A stretch of DNA of 15,283 nucleotides from Bacillota bacterium (GCA_023409615.1 JAEYRF010000147.1:1-15283), one strand, 5' to 3'. Positions 6,772-15,231 are shown, numbered from the stretch's first letter. Translations and numbers: made by a program. The notes: generated by a model not told the origin, from the letters alone.

Positions 6772-7062
6772 ATGGAAGACGAAAGAGATGATATTGTCAT
6801 ATTGGTAGATGAAAATGGTGATGAAGTTGAATTTGAACACATTGATACAATTGATATGAACGATAACGAATATGTTGTTCTGGCCCCTCTGGAAGAAGAG
6901 GATGAGGATCAGGAGGACGAGGAGGTTATCATACTGAAGGTTGAACACAATGAAGACGGAGAAGATTCGTTTGTTACAATAGAAGATGATGACGAACTTG
7001 AAGAGGTCTTCAATGAGTTTCAGAGCAGAATGGAAGAGGAATTCGGCTCCGATGATGACTGA
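6772..7062 (+). CDS. DUF1292 domain protein (YrzB-like), highly acidic
   Basis: A 96-residue protein of unknown function, extremely rich in Asp and Glu. The DUF1292 pattern is clear at the start: DDIVILVDENGDEVEFEHIDTIDMNDNEYVVLAPLEEE, followed by EEVIILKVEHNEDGEDSFVTIEDDDELEEVFNEFQ. No signal peptide or membrane segment is seen, so it is probably cytosolic. GGAGG at 6760-6764 precedes the ATG by 7 bases. It is the last gene of the reductase-ruvX unit and is closed by a strong terminator. Its stable place after ruvX in Firmicutes is known, but its role is not. Confidence 0.88.
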   Translation: MEDERDDIVILVDENGDEVEFEHIDTIDMNDNEYVVLAPLEEEDEDQEDEEVIILKVEHNEDGEDSFVTIEDDDELEEVFNEFQSRMEEEFGSDDD

Positions 7063-7079
7063 ATTATATAGTTAATATG

Positions 7080-7120
7080 ATCCCGGGGGCTTTTATGAAA
7101 CTGCCTTCGGGATTTTATTT
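7080..7120 (+). terminator. Intrinsic terminator after the DUF1292 gene
   Basis: An 11-bp stem, ATCCCGGGGGC (7080-7090) with GCCTTCGGGAT (7103-7113, two G-T pairs), followed by TTTTATTT. It ends the reductase-ruvX-DUF1292 unit. Confidence 0.85.
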
Positions 7121-7224
7121 ATGGCCATTTGCGCAGCATATCCGGCTAAAATCTCAGGGGCTGGTCGTTCCGCTTCGCTACACTGCTTGCCCATGCATCC
7201 TGGCTCGATGCTCCTGAGATTTTA
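7117..7224. repeat. Palindromic intergenic element, copy B (full length)
   Basis: Outer hairpin: TGGCC (7122-7126) with GGCTA (7144-7148). Main stem: TAAAATCTCAGGGGC (7147-7161) with GCTCCTGAGATTTTA (7210-7224), 15 bp with one G-T pair, around a 48-base loop. The last three bases supply the TAA stop codon of the PilZ gene on the minus strand. The hairpin can also act as that gene's transcription end. Copy A lies at 5252-5325. Confidence 0.7.
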
Positions 7225-7884
7225 CTTTTCTTTTTTTATCAGCATTCTCTGACGATCAAAGATGAACTTAATCAGGGCATCCTGGCTCTTCATCGGGATA
7301 TCTGTAAAGAACATTCCCAGTTCATATCCATTGCCCTTCCTCAGTTTTGTGGGAATATTCCTTAAAATGACGCATTTTGCATGTATGATTAAATCTGTTG
7401 ACATATTCATTTCAATCTTTACTTCTGTATGTTTTGGAATATCGATCTCGGAAATAACACAAAGTCCGGATCCGCTTATGTTTTTTGTATATGCTGCGAT
7501 TGGATTCTTTTCGTTTGGAGTAGGAAGCCATAAAAGCATATCTAATACAATATCCAGCCTGTAATTCATTCTTCTCTGAATATTCTTGATATCGCTGTCA
7601 GGCTCTACAATCATCACGGCAATATTGCCTCTGTATTCCTTTGATCTTACTATTGCGGAAAATCCAAGCAGTCCATGACGGTTATGTACAAAGGTAAGAC
7701 GAATAGGCATATTGTCCGGAATATAAACAAGCCGTGCCTCAAAAATAGGTGCGGATATGACGAGCAAATTATCGTCATTATGCTCCAGAAGTTGACTCAC
7801 ATACGTTCTGCCTACTTTTTCTCCGTTAGTGTCGAATAACTCCAGTTCCAGTCTGGTGCCTAATTTTACTTCCAACGGGATCAT
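7222..7884 (-). CDS. PilZ-domain c-di-GMP receptor, YcgR-like
   Basis: A 220-residue cytosolic protein with two parts. Residues 1 to about 95 resemble the flagellar-brake (PilZN/YcgR_2) beta domain: IPLEVKLGTRLELELFD, then IPDNMPIRLTF. About 100-215 form a PilZ domain with the c-di-GMP motifs RxxxR (Arg105-Arg109 in QRRMNYRL) and NxSxxG (Asn135 to Gly140 in KNISGSGL). Proteins of this type slow flagellar motors or otherwise relay c-di-GMP levels; no motility gene is visible nearby, so the target is unknown. AAAGGAG lies 7 bases before the ATG at 7884. The stop codon lies inside the arm of palindromic element copy B. Confidence 0.9.
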   Translation of the reverse strand: MIPLEVKLGTRLELELFDTNGEKVGRTYVSQLLEHNDDNLLVISAPIFEARLVYIPDNMPIRLTFVHNRHGLLGFSAIVRSKEYRGNIAVMIVEPDSDIKNIQRRMNYRLDIVLDMLLWLPTPNEKNPIAAYTKNISGSGLCVISEIDIPKHTEVKIEMNMSTDLIIHAKCVILRNIPTKLRKGNGYELGMFFTDIPMKSQDALIKFIFDRQRMLIKKEK

Positions 7885-7905
7885 AACGACGCTCCTTTCC
7901 TTTTC

Positions 7906-7934
7906 ATTATACCTGCATATAGTTATTTCTCCAA
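7906..7934 (-). promoter_or_regulatory. Candidate promoter of the PilZ gene
   Basis: On the minus strand: TTGGAG (7934-7929), a 17-base spacer and a perfect TATAAT (7911-7906). The predicted start lies almost at the ribosome binding site, so the leader would be very short. Confidence 0.5.
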
Positions 7935-8031
7935 GAGATAATTATTTTTATGTTTGCCACAAGGGATTTCCGATGGCTTGCTAGAATAATACATATATAC
8001 TTTTTGCAGTTTATACTCAGGAGGGTGTTCC

Positions 8032-9111
8032 ATGCGCAGAGGATTTTCAGTTTTAATTGTTATATGTCTGCTATCTGCTTTCTTTACAGCCTGTGGATCT
8101 GAAAAGGCAGAGGAGACTCAACCGGTCATTGCCGAGGAGACTGTAATCCCGATGCCGGCTACAACCCAGGAAGTGATACCGGAGCCGGTGATAGTAACGG
8201 AGCCGGTGGAAGTATCGGAGCCGGTAAATGATGATTTTTCTCTTCCGAAGACAGGTATCAGACCATTTGCAGTCATGATTGACAACGAGGGTACAAGGGT
8301 ATTGCCACAGGGTGGATTGAATATGGCGCAGATCGTTTACGAAGTAATAGTTGAGGGCGGCCTGACCAGGCTGATGCCGGTGTTTTGGGGTACAGAACCC
8401 GAAATGAGCGGACCTGTTAGAAGTGCCAGAGATTATTTTCTTGATTACAGCATGGAATATGATGCGATTTATGTACATTACGGCGGAAGTCCCCAGGCCG
8501 GTAAAGATATTCCTAAATTTAAAATTAATGAAATTGACGGATTGTATTTAGGTCCTGATGTTTTCTGGGATCTGACCAAGGACAGGGGTAACTGGCAGGA
8601 CTCATACACCTCGATGGAGAAGCTGAAGGCGTATGCCCTGAAAAAGAAATTTAGTGAAACGGCATCGGTGGAGTTCCCGTTTATATACAACCTTACAGAA
8701 GTGACTCCGGAGGCGGGAAATATTGCCTCTGTAATAACACTGAAATATCCTTCGATGACCTCAAAGTATGAATATGACAGCAATACAGGCCTTTACAAAC
8801 GATTTCGCTATGGTAAGGAGCATATGGAAAGGGTCTCCGAAAAGCAATTTGAAGCAAAGAACATAATTGTGCAGTTTGTGCCCAATTATGATATAAAGGG
8901 TGATAAAGCCGGCCGCCAGGAAATGAATACTATTGGTTCCGGAAAGGGTTATTTCATTACAAATGGCAGGGTGATCGACCTGAAATGGTCCAAGGAGTCC
9001 AGGAGAGCGCAAACGAAGTATTCGGATAAGGATGGCAATCCGATTCTGCTCAACCGTGGACAGACTTGGATACAGATCATGCCTGTGAATGCGAAGGTAA
9101 CTATTGAATAA
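8032..9111 (+). CDS. DUF3048 (YerB-like) lipoprotein
   Basis: A 359-residue exported lipoprotein. The signal peptide (residues 1-20) ends in a lipobox FTAC with the lipidated Cys21. A low-complexity acidic linker follows, including EPVIVTEPVEVSEPV at 51-65. The DUF3048 N-terminal domain starts near 75 with PFAVMIDNEG, then QIVYEVIVEGGLTRLMPVFWG and GPVRSARDYFLDYSMEYDAIYVHYGG. A second DUF3048 C-terminal domain covers about 230-357 and ends with NRGQTWIQIMP. The function is unknown; Bacillus YerB belongs to the same family. The ATG at 8032 follows CAGGAGGGTG. It converges on the aminotransferase gene. Confidence 0.92.
   Translation: MRRGFSVLIVICLLSAFFTACGSEKAEETQPVIAEETVIPMPATTQEVIPEPVIVTEPVEVSEPVNDDFSLPKTGIRPFAVMIDNEGTRVLPQGGLNMAQIVYEVIVEGGLTRLMPVFWGTEPEMSGPVRSARDYFLDYSMEYDAIYVHYGGSPQAGKDIPKFKINEIDGLYLGPDVFWDLTKDRGNWQDSYTSMEKLKAYALKKKFSETASVEFPFIYNLTEVTPEAGNIASVITLKYPSMTSKYEYDSNTGLYKRFRYGKEHMERVSEKQFEAKNIIVQFVPNYDIKGDKAGRQEMNTIGSGKGYFITNGRVIDLKWSKESRRAQTKYSDKDGNPILLNRGQTWIQIMPVNAKVTIE
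8181..8226 (+). repeat. 18-bp tandem repeat coding for EPVxxx units
   Basis: Units start at 8181, 8199 and 8217, each beginning GGAGCCGGT; the third is partial. They encode EPVIVT, EPVEVS and EPVNDD in the linker of the DUF3048 lipoprotein. In-frame loss or gain of a unit would change only linker length. Confidence 0.85.
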
Positions 9112-9117
9112 TAACTT

Positions 9118-10326
9118 TTAACACTTCATAGGTATAACATCAGAAAGTACTTTATTCAATATGTCCAGCATAGCGTCGATGTCGTTCTTTGTCACAATCA
9201 GAGGCGGCATAAAGCGAATGGAGGAAGGCTGTGGTGAGTTGAGGATCAGTCCTTCCTTCAGACATCCGGAGACAATGTCTTTTCCAATGGGCTCCGGCAG
9301 GTCAAATGCAATCAGCAGTCCGAGCCCCCTAATGTTTTTGATGGGGAATACATCAGACATCTCCTTCAGGCGTTCTGTCAGGTAGTCTCCCATTAGAGCG
9401 GCCCGCTGTGGGAGCTGTTTTCTCAGTATTTCTTCTGCGACAGCAAGACCGACAGCCATTGCCAGGGGTTGACCGGTATAGGTGCCTCCCTGATCTCCAG
9501 CGTCAAAAAGATCATGATCCTTCTTTGTCATCATTGCTCCAAGAGGGAAGCCTCCGCCGATTCCTTTTGCCAGAGTCATAATATCGGGCTCGATCCCAAA
9601 GTGATTATATGCAAACAGTTTGCCAATCCGGCCAAAGCCTGTCTGCACTTCATCAAAGATCAGCATAATATTTTTTTCGGTACAAAGGCTTCTCAGAGCC
9701 TTTATATATGCTTTATCGGCAACGTTTACGCCGCCTTCACCCTGCACCGGCTCCAACATTACTGCGCACGTGTTGGGATTGATTGCCCCGGCTACAGCAT
9801 CAATGTCGTTGAAGGGAATATGGATAAAGCCCGGAACCTTGGGTTCAAATAAGGCCTCCCAATGTTTCTTGCCGGTGGCGGACATTGTTGCAAGGGTACG
9901 CCCGTGGAAGCTTCCATTAGTAGTAATTATCTCATAGGCACCGTTAAGCTGCTTTGATCCGTATTTTCTTGCAAGTTTGATTGCTCCTTCATTAGCCTCA
10001 GCTCCGGTGCTTGTGAAAAATACTTTATCGAAACATGAGTTGTCCGTAAGCATCTTTGCAAGACGTATCATAGAATCATTGTAGAAGGACGGACTGGCGT
10101 TGACCAGCTTGGAAGCTTGCTGTGTTAATGCGTTTGAGATGACATCCGGACAATGACCAAGGCAATTCACGGCCCAGCCACCGATGAAATCAAGGTACTT
10201 ATTACCTTCTGTATCCCAAAGGTACATTCCCTTTCCTTTTTCCATAACTATATCAGGTCTGACTGCTGTAAACAGGATTGACTGCTTAGCCTGCTCCAGT
10301 AGATTTTCAGTTGAAAATGTTGTCAT
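9118..10326 (-). CDS. Class-III PLP aminotransferase, acetylornithine aminotransferase type
   Basis: A 402-residue cytosolic aminotransferase. Its closest family resemblance is to acetylornithine/N-succinyldiaminopimelate aminotransferases (ArgD type); a 4-aminobutyrate-type or other omega-amino substrate cannot be excluded. PLP-site features: STGAEANEGAIKLARKYG (106-123), FHGRTL (140-145), LEPVQGEGGV (191-200), DEVQTG (225-230) and the Schiff-base lysine Lys254 in TLAKGIGGGFPLGAM. Near the end, SSIRFMPPLIVTKNDID fits the family. No other arginine gene is near, so it is an orphan and ArgD is not asserted. TTGGAGGAG lies 6 bases before the ATG. Its own promoter is divergent from the beta-galactosidase gene. 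Confidence 0.92.
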   Translation of the reverse strand: MTTFSTENLLEQAKQSILFTAVRPDIVMEKGKGMYLWDTEGNKYLDFIGGWAVNCLGHCPDVISNALTQQASKLVNASPSFYNDSMIRLAKMLTDNSCFDKVFFTSTGAEANEGAIKLARKYGSKQLNGAYEIITTNGSFHGRTLATMSATGKKHWEALFEPKVPGFIHIPFNDIDAVAGAINPNTCAVMLEPVQGEGGVNVADKAYIKALRSLCTEKNIMLIFDEVQTGFGRIGKLFAYNHFGIEPDIMTLAKGIGGGFPLGAMMTKKDHDLFDAGDQGGTYTGQPLAMAVGLAVAEEILRKQLPQRAALMGDYLTERLKEMSDVFPIKNIRGLGLLIAFDLPEPIGKDIVSGCLKEGLILNSPQPSSIRFMPPLIVTKNDIDAMLDILNKVLSDVIPMKC

Positions 10327-10367
10327 ATTTCACTCCTCCAAACTTTGACGTTTTAATAATTAGTATA

Positions 10368-10396
10368 ATTATACATTTAGACGAATAATTATGCAA
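10368..10396 (-). promoter_or_regulatory. Sigma-A promoter of the aminotransferase gene
   Basis: On the minus strand: TTGCAT (10396-10391), a 17-base spacer and a perfect TATAAT (10373-10368). The predicted leader is about 35 bases. Confidence 0.65.
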
Positions 10397-10471
10397 TACT
10401 TGAGATAAAGTTATTTTTGGAAGATGCATAAAAAGGCCACAATAATTTAAACATGAGTGGGCATGAGTCCT

Positions 10472-10493
10472 AATAATATGGTAAAATATTATT
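10472..10493. promoter_or_regulatory. Inverted repeat upstream of the beta-galactosidase gene
   Basis: AATAATAT (10472-10479) and ATATTATT (10486-10493) around a 6-base centre that overlaps a TAAAAT box (10482-10487). It may be an operator for the sugar hydrolase. A direct ATGAGT pair lies at 10453-10468. No good -35 box was found for the plus strand. Confidence 0.35.
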
Positions 10494-10537
10494 GCCGAGC
10501 ACATGATAACGGAGATGATAATTATTAGGAGGAAGGA

Positions 10538-12634
10538 ATGATGATTCAACGGTATGACCCGATCAGCAAAAAGTGCAAGAACATGCTTCACGGGGGTGAT
10601 TATAACCCGGATCAATGGATTGATACTCCTGAAATCTGGGATGAGGATATGAGACTGATGAAGCTTTCCGGATGCAATACCATGTCAGTTGGGATTTTTT
10701 CATGGTCTTCTCTGGAACCGGAAGAGGGCAGATTTGAGTTTGGATGGCTTGATACGATAATGGACAAGCTGGCTCAAAATAATGCCTTTGCTATCCTTGC
10801 AACACCAACAGGCGCAAAACCGGCCTGGATGTCACAGAAATATCCGGAAATACTGAGGGTACAGGATAACAGGCAAAAAAACCTTCATGGCCAGAGGCAC
10901 AATCATTGCTTCACATCGCCTGTTTACCGGGAGAAAGCCTCCATTATCAATCGAAAGCTGGCGGAACGCTATAAAGATCATCCGGCTCTTCTGGCGTGGC
11001 ATATTTCCAATGAGTATGGTGGAGAGTGTCACTGTGAGTTATGTCAGGAAGCCTTCCGTAATTGGTTGCGTAAAAAGTACAACAATGATCTGAAGCAGTT
11101 AAACCATGCATGGTGGATGGGTTTCTGGAGTCATCGTTTTAATGACTGGTCACAGCTGGAATCGCCTTCGCCGCAGGGGGAAAACGCTGTTCATGGCCTT
11201 AACCTTGACTGGAAGCGATTTGTGACAGATCAGACTGTTGACTTTTTCAAAAATGAAATTAAGCCGCTCAGGGAGCTGACGCCAGATGTCCCGGTAACCA
11301 CGAATTTTATGGGAACCTATCCCGGACTGAACTATTGGAAGTTTGCTGATGAAGTGGATGCAGTATCCTGGGACAATTACCCGCCATGGCACAATGATTA
11401 TGAAAAGACATGGGATATAGCAGCTAATATATCCTTTATTCATGACATCAACCGCTCGATAAAAGGCGGAAAACCATTTATGCTTATGGAGAGCACGCCG
11501 AGTCTTGTGAACTGGCAGCATGTCTGTAAGCTAAAAAAACCAGGCATGCATCTATTATCATCGCTGCAGGCGGTGGCGCACGGTTCTGACACCGTACAGT
11601 ACTTCCAGTGGAGAAAGAGCCGTGGCTCTTCTGAGAAACTCCACGGGGCTGTGGTTGACCACTGTGGGCATGAGAATACAAGGGTGTTTTCTGATGTGAC
11701 TGAGGTGGGAGATGTATTGAAGAAGCTTGGCGACATTGTTGGAACAACTGTACGGCCGGAGGTCGCGATCATTTATGATTGGGAAAACCGCTGGGCGATC
11801 GACGACGCGCAGGGCTTTTCAAAGGACAGAAAGAAGTATGAACAGACTTGTATGAATCATTACAGGACATTCTGGAATAATGGCATTCCTGTTGATGTCA
11901 TTGATATGGATTGCGATATTTCAGGTTATAAGCTGCTGGTGGCACCGATGCTTTACATGGTAAGACCCGGAGTTGCAGAGCGCATCGAGGCTTTTGTAAA
12001 GAATGGCGGCACTTTTGTTACTACCTATGCGACGGGATATGTGGATGAAAATGATCTGTGCTTCCTTGGAGGCTTCCCGGGGCCGCTGCGCAAAGTGACG
12101 GGGATATGGGCTGAGGAAATTGATAGTCTATATCCGGCGGACAGCAATGGAATCAAGTTGTCAGATGAATTCAAATCGATTGTTGCGGGCATATCAAATA
12201 TGCAGGGCGAGTACAAGGCAGTGGATTTCTGCGAGCTTATTCATGCTGAAACGGCTAGAGTATTGGGCGTTTACAGTCAGGACTTCTACGCGGGAAGGGC
12301 GGCGTTAACCGTAAATTCCTTCGGAGCGGGGAAGGCCTGGTATATGGCCGCCAGATTTGACGAAAACTTTTTAAATGATTTTTATTCGAGCCTGATTTCA
12401 CAGCTAAAACTAAAGAGAGTGCTTGATGCGGAGCTTCCCGTGGGTGTTACAGCTCAAATCAGGTCAGACGGCGTTAATGAATTTGTCTTTGTAATGAATT
12501 ATTCCGAGGAGCCAAAGACAGTATCGGTAGGGGAGGGTATATCACAGGAGCTTCTGACCGAGGAAAAGAACCTGTCACAGCTAACGCTTGAACCCTATGG
12601 AGTTGCTATCCTTAAGAGGGCAGTGATCGTTTAG
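10538..12634 (+). CDS. Beta-galactosidase, glycoside hydrolase family 42
   Basis: A 698-residue retaining beta-galactosidase, intracellular since no signal peptide is present. The TIM barrel (about 10-390) starts with HGGDYNPDQW. It holds the acid/base Glu159 (WHISNEYGG) and the nucleophile Glu318 (FMLMESTPS). The four GH42 zinc cysteines are present: Cys124, and Cys164, Cys166 and Cys169 (ECHCELC). A trimerisation domain (about 395-610, from RPEVAIIYDWENRWAIDD) and a small C-terminal beta domain follow, as in full-length GH42 enzymes. The family acts on short galactosides, often of plant origin. AGGAGG (10527-10532) serves either of two adjacent ATGs, at 10538 or 10541. No transporter or regulator lies beside it. 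Confidence 0.96.
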   Translation: MMIQRYDPISKKCKNMLHGGDYNPDQWIDTPEIWDEDMRLMKLSGCNTMSVGIFSWSSLEPEEGRFEFGWLDTIMDKLAQNNAFAILATPTGAKPAWMSQKYPEILRVQDNRQKNLHGQRHNHCFTSPVYREKASIINRKLAERYKDHPALLAWHISNEYGGECHCELCQEAFRNWLRKKYNNDLKQLNHAWWMGFWSHRFNDWSQLESPSPQGENAVHGLNLDWKRFVTDQTVDFFKNEIKPLRELTPDVPVTTNFMGTYPGLNYWKFADEVDAVSWDNYPPWHNDYEKTWDIAANISFIHDINRSIKGGKPFMLMESTPSLVNWQHVCKLKKPGMHLLSSLQAVAHGSDTVQYFQWRKSRGSSEKLHGAVVDHCGHENTRVFSDVTEVGDVLKKLGDIVGTTVRPEVAIIYDWENRWAIDDAQGFSKDRKKYEQTCMNHYRTFWNNGIPVDVIDMDCDISGYKLLVAPMLYMVRPGVAERIEAFVKNGGTFVTTYATGYVDENDLCFLGGFPGPLRKVTGIWAEEIDSLYPADSNGIKLSDEFKSIVAGISNMQGEYKAVDFCELIHAETARVLGVYSQDFYAGRAALTVNSFGAGKAWYMAARFDENFLNDFYSSLISQLKLKRVLDAELPVGVTAQIRSDGVNEFVFVMNYSEEPKTVSVGEGISQELLTEEKNLSQLTLEPYGVAILKRAVIV

Positions 12635-12640
12635 AGAAGG

Positions 12641-12669
12641 AACCGGCGGCATATCCGCCGCCGGTTTTA
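12641..12669 (+). terminator. Intrinsic terminator after the beta-galactosidase gene
   Basis: A GC-rich 10-bp perfect stem, AACCGGCGGC (12641-12650) with GCCGCCGGTT (12657-12666), loop ATATCC and a short T-run. Confidence 0.75.
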
Positions 12670-12735
12670 CCATTCTAAGGTTGCATCGAAAAAGCCTGTT
12701 GCAAAATACATCTTGATAGATTTCTCTGTCAAATC

Positions 12736-14727
12736 TCATTGTTTGCTATATTCCATATCATCAATAATCAGATTGCCATCTGAGGACTGGCTGAATGAAT
12801 ATTCATTGTCTTGTGCAGGTGTATCCTTAACCAGGCTTTCGGAAATCTGCCAGAGTTCATCCCATGAAGATGCATATCCGGTACTCTTCTTTTGATCATA
12901 GAATTTTATTCTATCTCCGGATATTTTGTACTTGCCTTCAAAGGCAGTTGAAGAATATGAATTCCCGGACACGCTTCCCAATGTTCTTTCAAATGTATCA
13001 TCCTTTTTAAGCTCAAGCATTATACTTAAGCCAACATTACCTGATGCATTCGTATACGACCATAAACCTGATATGTCTTTATCGGCGGACATGTTTCCCG
13101 GTAATTGTGAATTTTGCTGTTTTGCAGGGGTCTGTTGCTCCGGCGCAGTTGCACCGGAAGGTCTGCTGCTCTTGATGGTATCCATTTGTTCAAAAGATCG
13201 TACACTCATGGCGATGGCCTGCTCCCTAGTGGTGGTCGCATATCCTGCCGCCGTTTGAGCCGTTGTAATTGCCTTGGGCATGAATTTACCGTCTGTACCT
13301 TTAATGATTCCAAGCTTGGCCATGAATAGTACATGATCCATTGCCCATGAGGAAATGTCTTTACTATCTGAGAAGGCTGGTGCTCCTGATGTGGAGAAAT
13401 TTCCACCGGGCGCCATAATTCGTATAGTCCGGCTTAACATTGTGGCCACTTGTTCACGGTTGGTAAGCTTCTCGGGTGCGAATGTGGTTGTGGACATGCC
13501 CGTTGTGATCCCAAGCTTAAAGGCCTTCAGTATCTCCGGGTTCTTTGTATCGGTGAACGGATTGGGCGATGCAGGTATTGAAGCTAGTCCCGTTGTTTTT
13601 TCGTAAAGCCTGACTGCCAGCTCCGCAAACTCCTCGCGGGTGATAGGCTTCGTCATATCTGATCCCAGTAAAATCACAGGAATCAGTCCATTTTCATTCG
13701 CCTTATCAAGCTCTGTCTTTGCCCAGTTTGAGGCATTGGAATAGGCGGACATCCCATGGGAGATTATATTGGAAAAGGGACTATATATGTCACCGGATTT
13801 TCCGGCTGCAGGGTAATGAATATAATCAAAGGAATACCTGAATTTAATCTCATATACCGCTGCCTCATAGCTATCCTTCAGACCAAAATATGATTCTGCT
13901 CCGATGTTGAATTCTTCTACGAAATTGTCACTGTGGGAAACTTTCCACTCGCCATTGTTGACCCTTAGCCAAACCTCAGCTTTTACCCAGTCATTACTGA
14001 TGTTATTCAAAAGCTGAGTTTCTTCATGAGCCTTGTCTGCTATAATATTCAGGTAGGGTGATCCATCTGAATGCTTTTTCAGCTCCGCTGATTTCAGCAC
14101 AGGTGCGTGATTAATCAGGTCAGCTGGATCTTCAACCTTTTGGTTGTTGCTGTAAGAAGCCGTTTGTGACCATGGAGAAAAGAAGCCAAAGTATTCGCCG
14201 TTTTCATCTTGATAATTAACCACAAAGCGAACTCTGAGATACATCGTATGTGTATCAAAATAAGATTTGCTTACCGGCAACGCTTCAACACCTGAAATAC
14301 TTTCGAATTGCCCTTTATCGAATATAACTGAAGACGTATAACTGCCCTTTTCAATACGGCAAAGGCTTTTGTTTGTATTATAACCCCGATCATCATCCCA
14401 TTCACTTTTGTAATGCCAGTCGCCGTTGTCAAGCTTATAATCAATTTGTGCCATTAGCTCGTAACCGCCAAATCCGGCCGCTGAAAAAGCTGAATCATCA
14501 GCTCCGATCACATCCACGAAAGTGCGAAGTTCATCAGATGCACTTACAGTAACATCAAATCCCATCCAGGTTTTCTCAAACCCGTCCTCTCTGTATTCAA
14601 CAGCAATATTTTCTGGTGATCCGACGTTTGTGGGCGGATTGTACGCCGCTTGTGTCATGATTGGCATTGCGCTGACGATAAAGAGTAGCATGAACATAAA
14701 AACTAAAACTCGTTTTTTGCTTTTCAT
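12736..14727 (-). CDS. Exported SLH-repeat protein with paired N-terminal beta modules
   Basis: A 663-residue secreted protein of unknown function. A signal peptide covers residues 1-27, with likely cleavage after TQA. Residues about 35-195 and 205-325 look like two related beta-rich modules: each has a NNGEW/DNGDW turn (about 100-104 and 257-261) and ends with a SPWS/SPFS motif (184-187 and 316-319). Three divergent SLH-like repeats follow (about 328-378, 385-436 and 448-513; PITREEFAELAVRLYE, LTNREQVATMLSRTI, TTREQAIAMSVRSFE). SLH repeats anchor proteins to secondary cell-wall polymers. After a Gln/Pro-rich linker (525-550), residues 551-663 (ISGLWSYTN...) form a compact beta-rich domain. 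GGAGG lies 8 bases before the ATG at 14727; the frame is open to 14760 without a binding site. No terminator was seen at its 3' end. Confidence 0.88.
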   Translation of the reverse strand: MKSKKRVLVFMFMLLFIVSAMPIMTQAAYNPPTNVGSPENIAVEYREDGFEKTWMGFDVTVSASDELRTFVDVIGADDSAFSAAGFGGYELMAQIDYKLDNGDWHYKSEWDDDRGYNTNKSLCRIEKGSYTSSVIFDKGQFESISGVEALPVSKSYFDTHTMYLRVRFVVNYQDENGEYFGFFSPWSQTASYSNNQKVEDPADLINHAPVLKSAELKKHSDGSPYLNIIADKAHEETQLLNNISNDWVKAEVWLRVNNGEWKVSHSDNFVEEFNIGAESYFGLKDSYEAAVYEIKFRYSFDYIHYPAAGKSGDIYSPFSNIISHGMSAYSNASNWAKTELDKANENGLIPVILLGSDMTKPITREEFAELAVRLYEKTTGLASIPASPNPFTDTKNPEILKAFKLGITTGMSTTTFAPEKLTNREQVATMLSRTIRIMAPGGNFSTSGAPAFSDSKDISSWAMDHVLFMAKLGIIKGTDGKFMPKAITTAQTAAGYATTTREQAIAMSVRSFEQMDTIKSSRPSGATAPEQQTPAKQQNSQLPGNMSADKDISGLWSYTNASGNVGLSIMLELKKDDTFERTLGSVSGNSYSSTAFEGKYKISGDRIKFYDQKKSTGYASSWDELWQISESLVKDTPAQDNEYSFSQSSDGNLIIDDMEYSKQ

Positions 14728-15145
14728 ATAAATTGCCTCCATATTGAATTTTTCGGTCAATTTTGGTTCGTCTTGTATTCAAGCTTACTGCACAAAACAA
14801 CCATATTCATCTTACAATAGTGGCATCAAATAAATATAAAATTGAAAACAGGGATGTAATATGCTCAAACCACCTATAAATCTGAATTAGAACTGCTTTT
14901 TATTCCGTTTTTTTGTGATAAAAAATAATAAAAAATGTTTACAGATTATGATATTGTCAAAATCAAATGTCAAATGCGCGCAAATACAGTATTGATATTC
15001 GGTATATAACACATTTCAGAAGCAGAGAAATGACTGACGGATTTTACCATGCAGATAATAAAATAACAAGCTGGGGTGAGCTATAGATGTGATTTACCTA
15101 CATTTGTTTAACTGCAAACGTGGGTTGTCATTCGACTTTAGTCTC
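14728..15145. other. AT-rich non-coding region upstream of the SLH gene
   Basis: No open frame here is worth calling and no convincing sigma-A promoter was found for either strand. It holds the leader of the SLH gene, an AT-rich stretch around 14890-14940, and short weak inverted repeats at 15070-15130. The structured part begins near 15146. Confidence 0.5.
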
Positions 15146-15219
15146 GGCACACTCGCCTAAAAATGTGCATTTAGCACATTTTATTAACAGCTCGTGCCCT
15201 CTCGGGTTCAAATCTCGCC
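15146..15219 (+). other. Structured non-coding module with a tRNA T-arm-like hairpin
   Basis: GGCAC (15146-15150) can pair with GTGCC (15194-15198). This encloses a strong 9-bp hairpin, AAAATGTGC (15160-15168) with GCACATTTT (15174-15182). A T-arm-like hairpin follows: CGGG (15203-15206) with CTCG (15214-15217) around the 7-base loop TTCAAAT, matching the tRNA T-loop pattern. No full cloverleaf surrounds it. A terminator lies 12 bases downstream. It resembles the module at 1-125. It could be a small RNA, a degenerate tRNA, or a member of a dispersed repeat family. Confidence 0.45.
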
Positions 15220-15231
15220 TTTAAACAAAAT

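Noticed and set aside
7162..7209. Riboswitch or small gene within the loop of palindromic element copy B
   Set aside because: The loop is 48 bases, without an open frame or known riboswitch signature, and is better explained as the centre of the repeat.
15187..15231. A complete plus-strand tRNA gene ending at the T-arm-like hairpin
   Set aside because: There is no D-arm, anticodon arm or matching acceptor strand upstream, and no CCA-type 3' end; only the T-arm is convincing.
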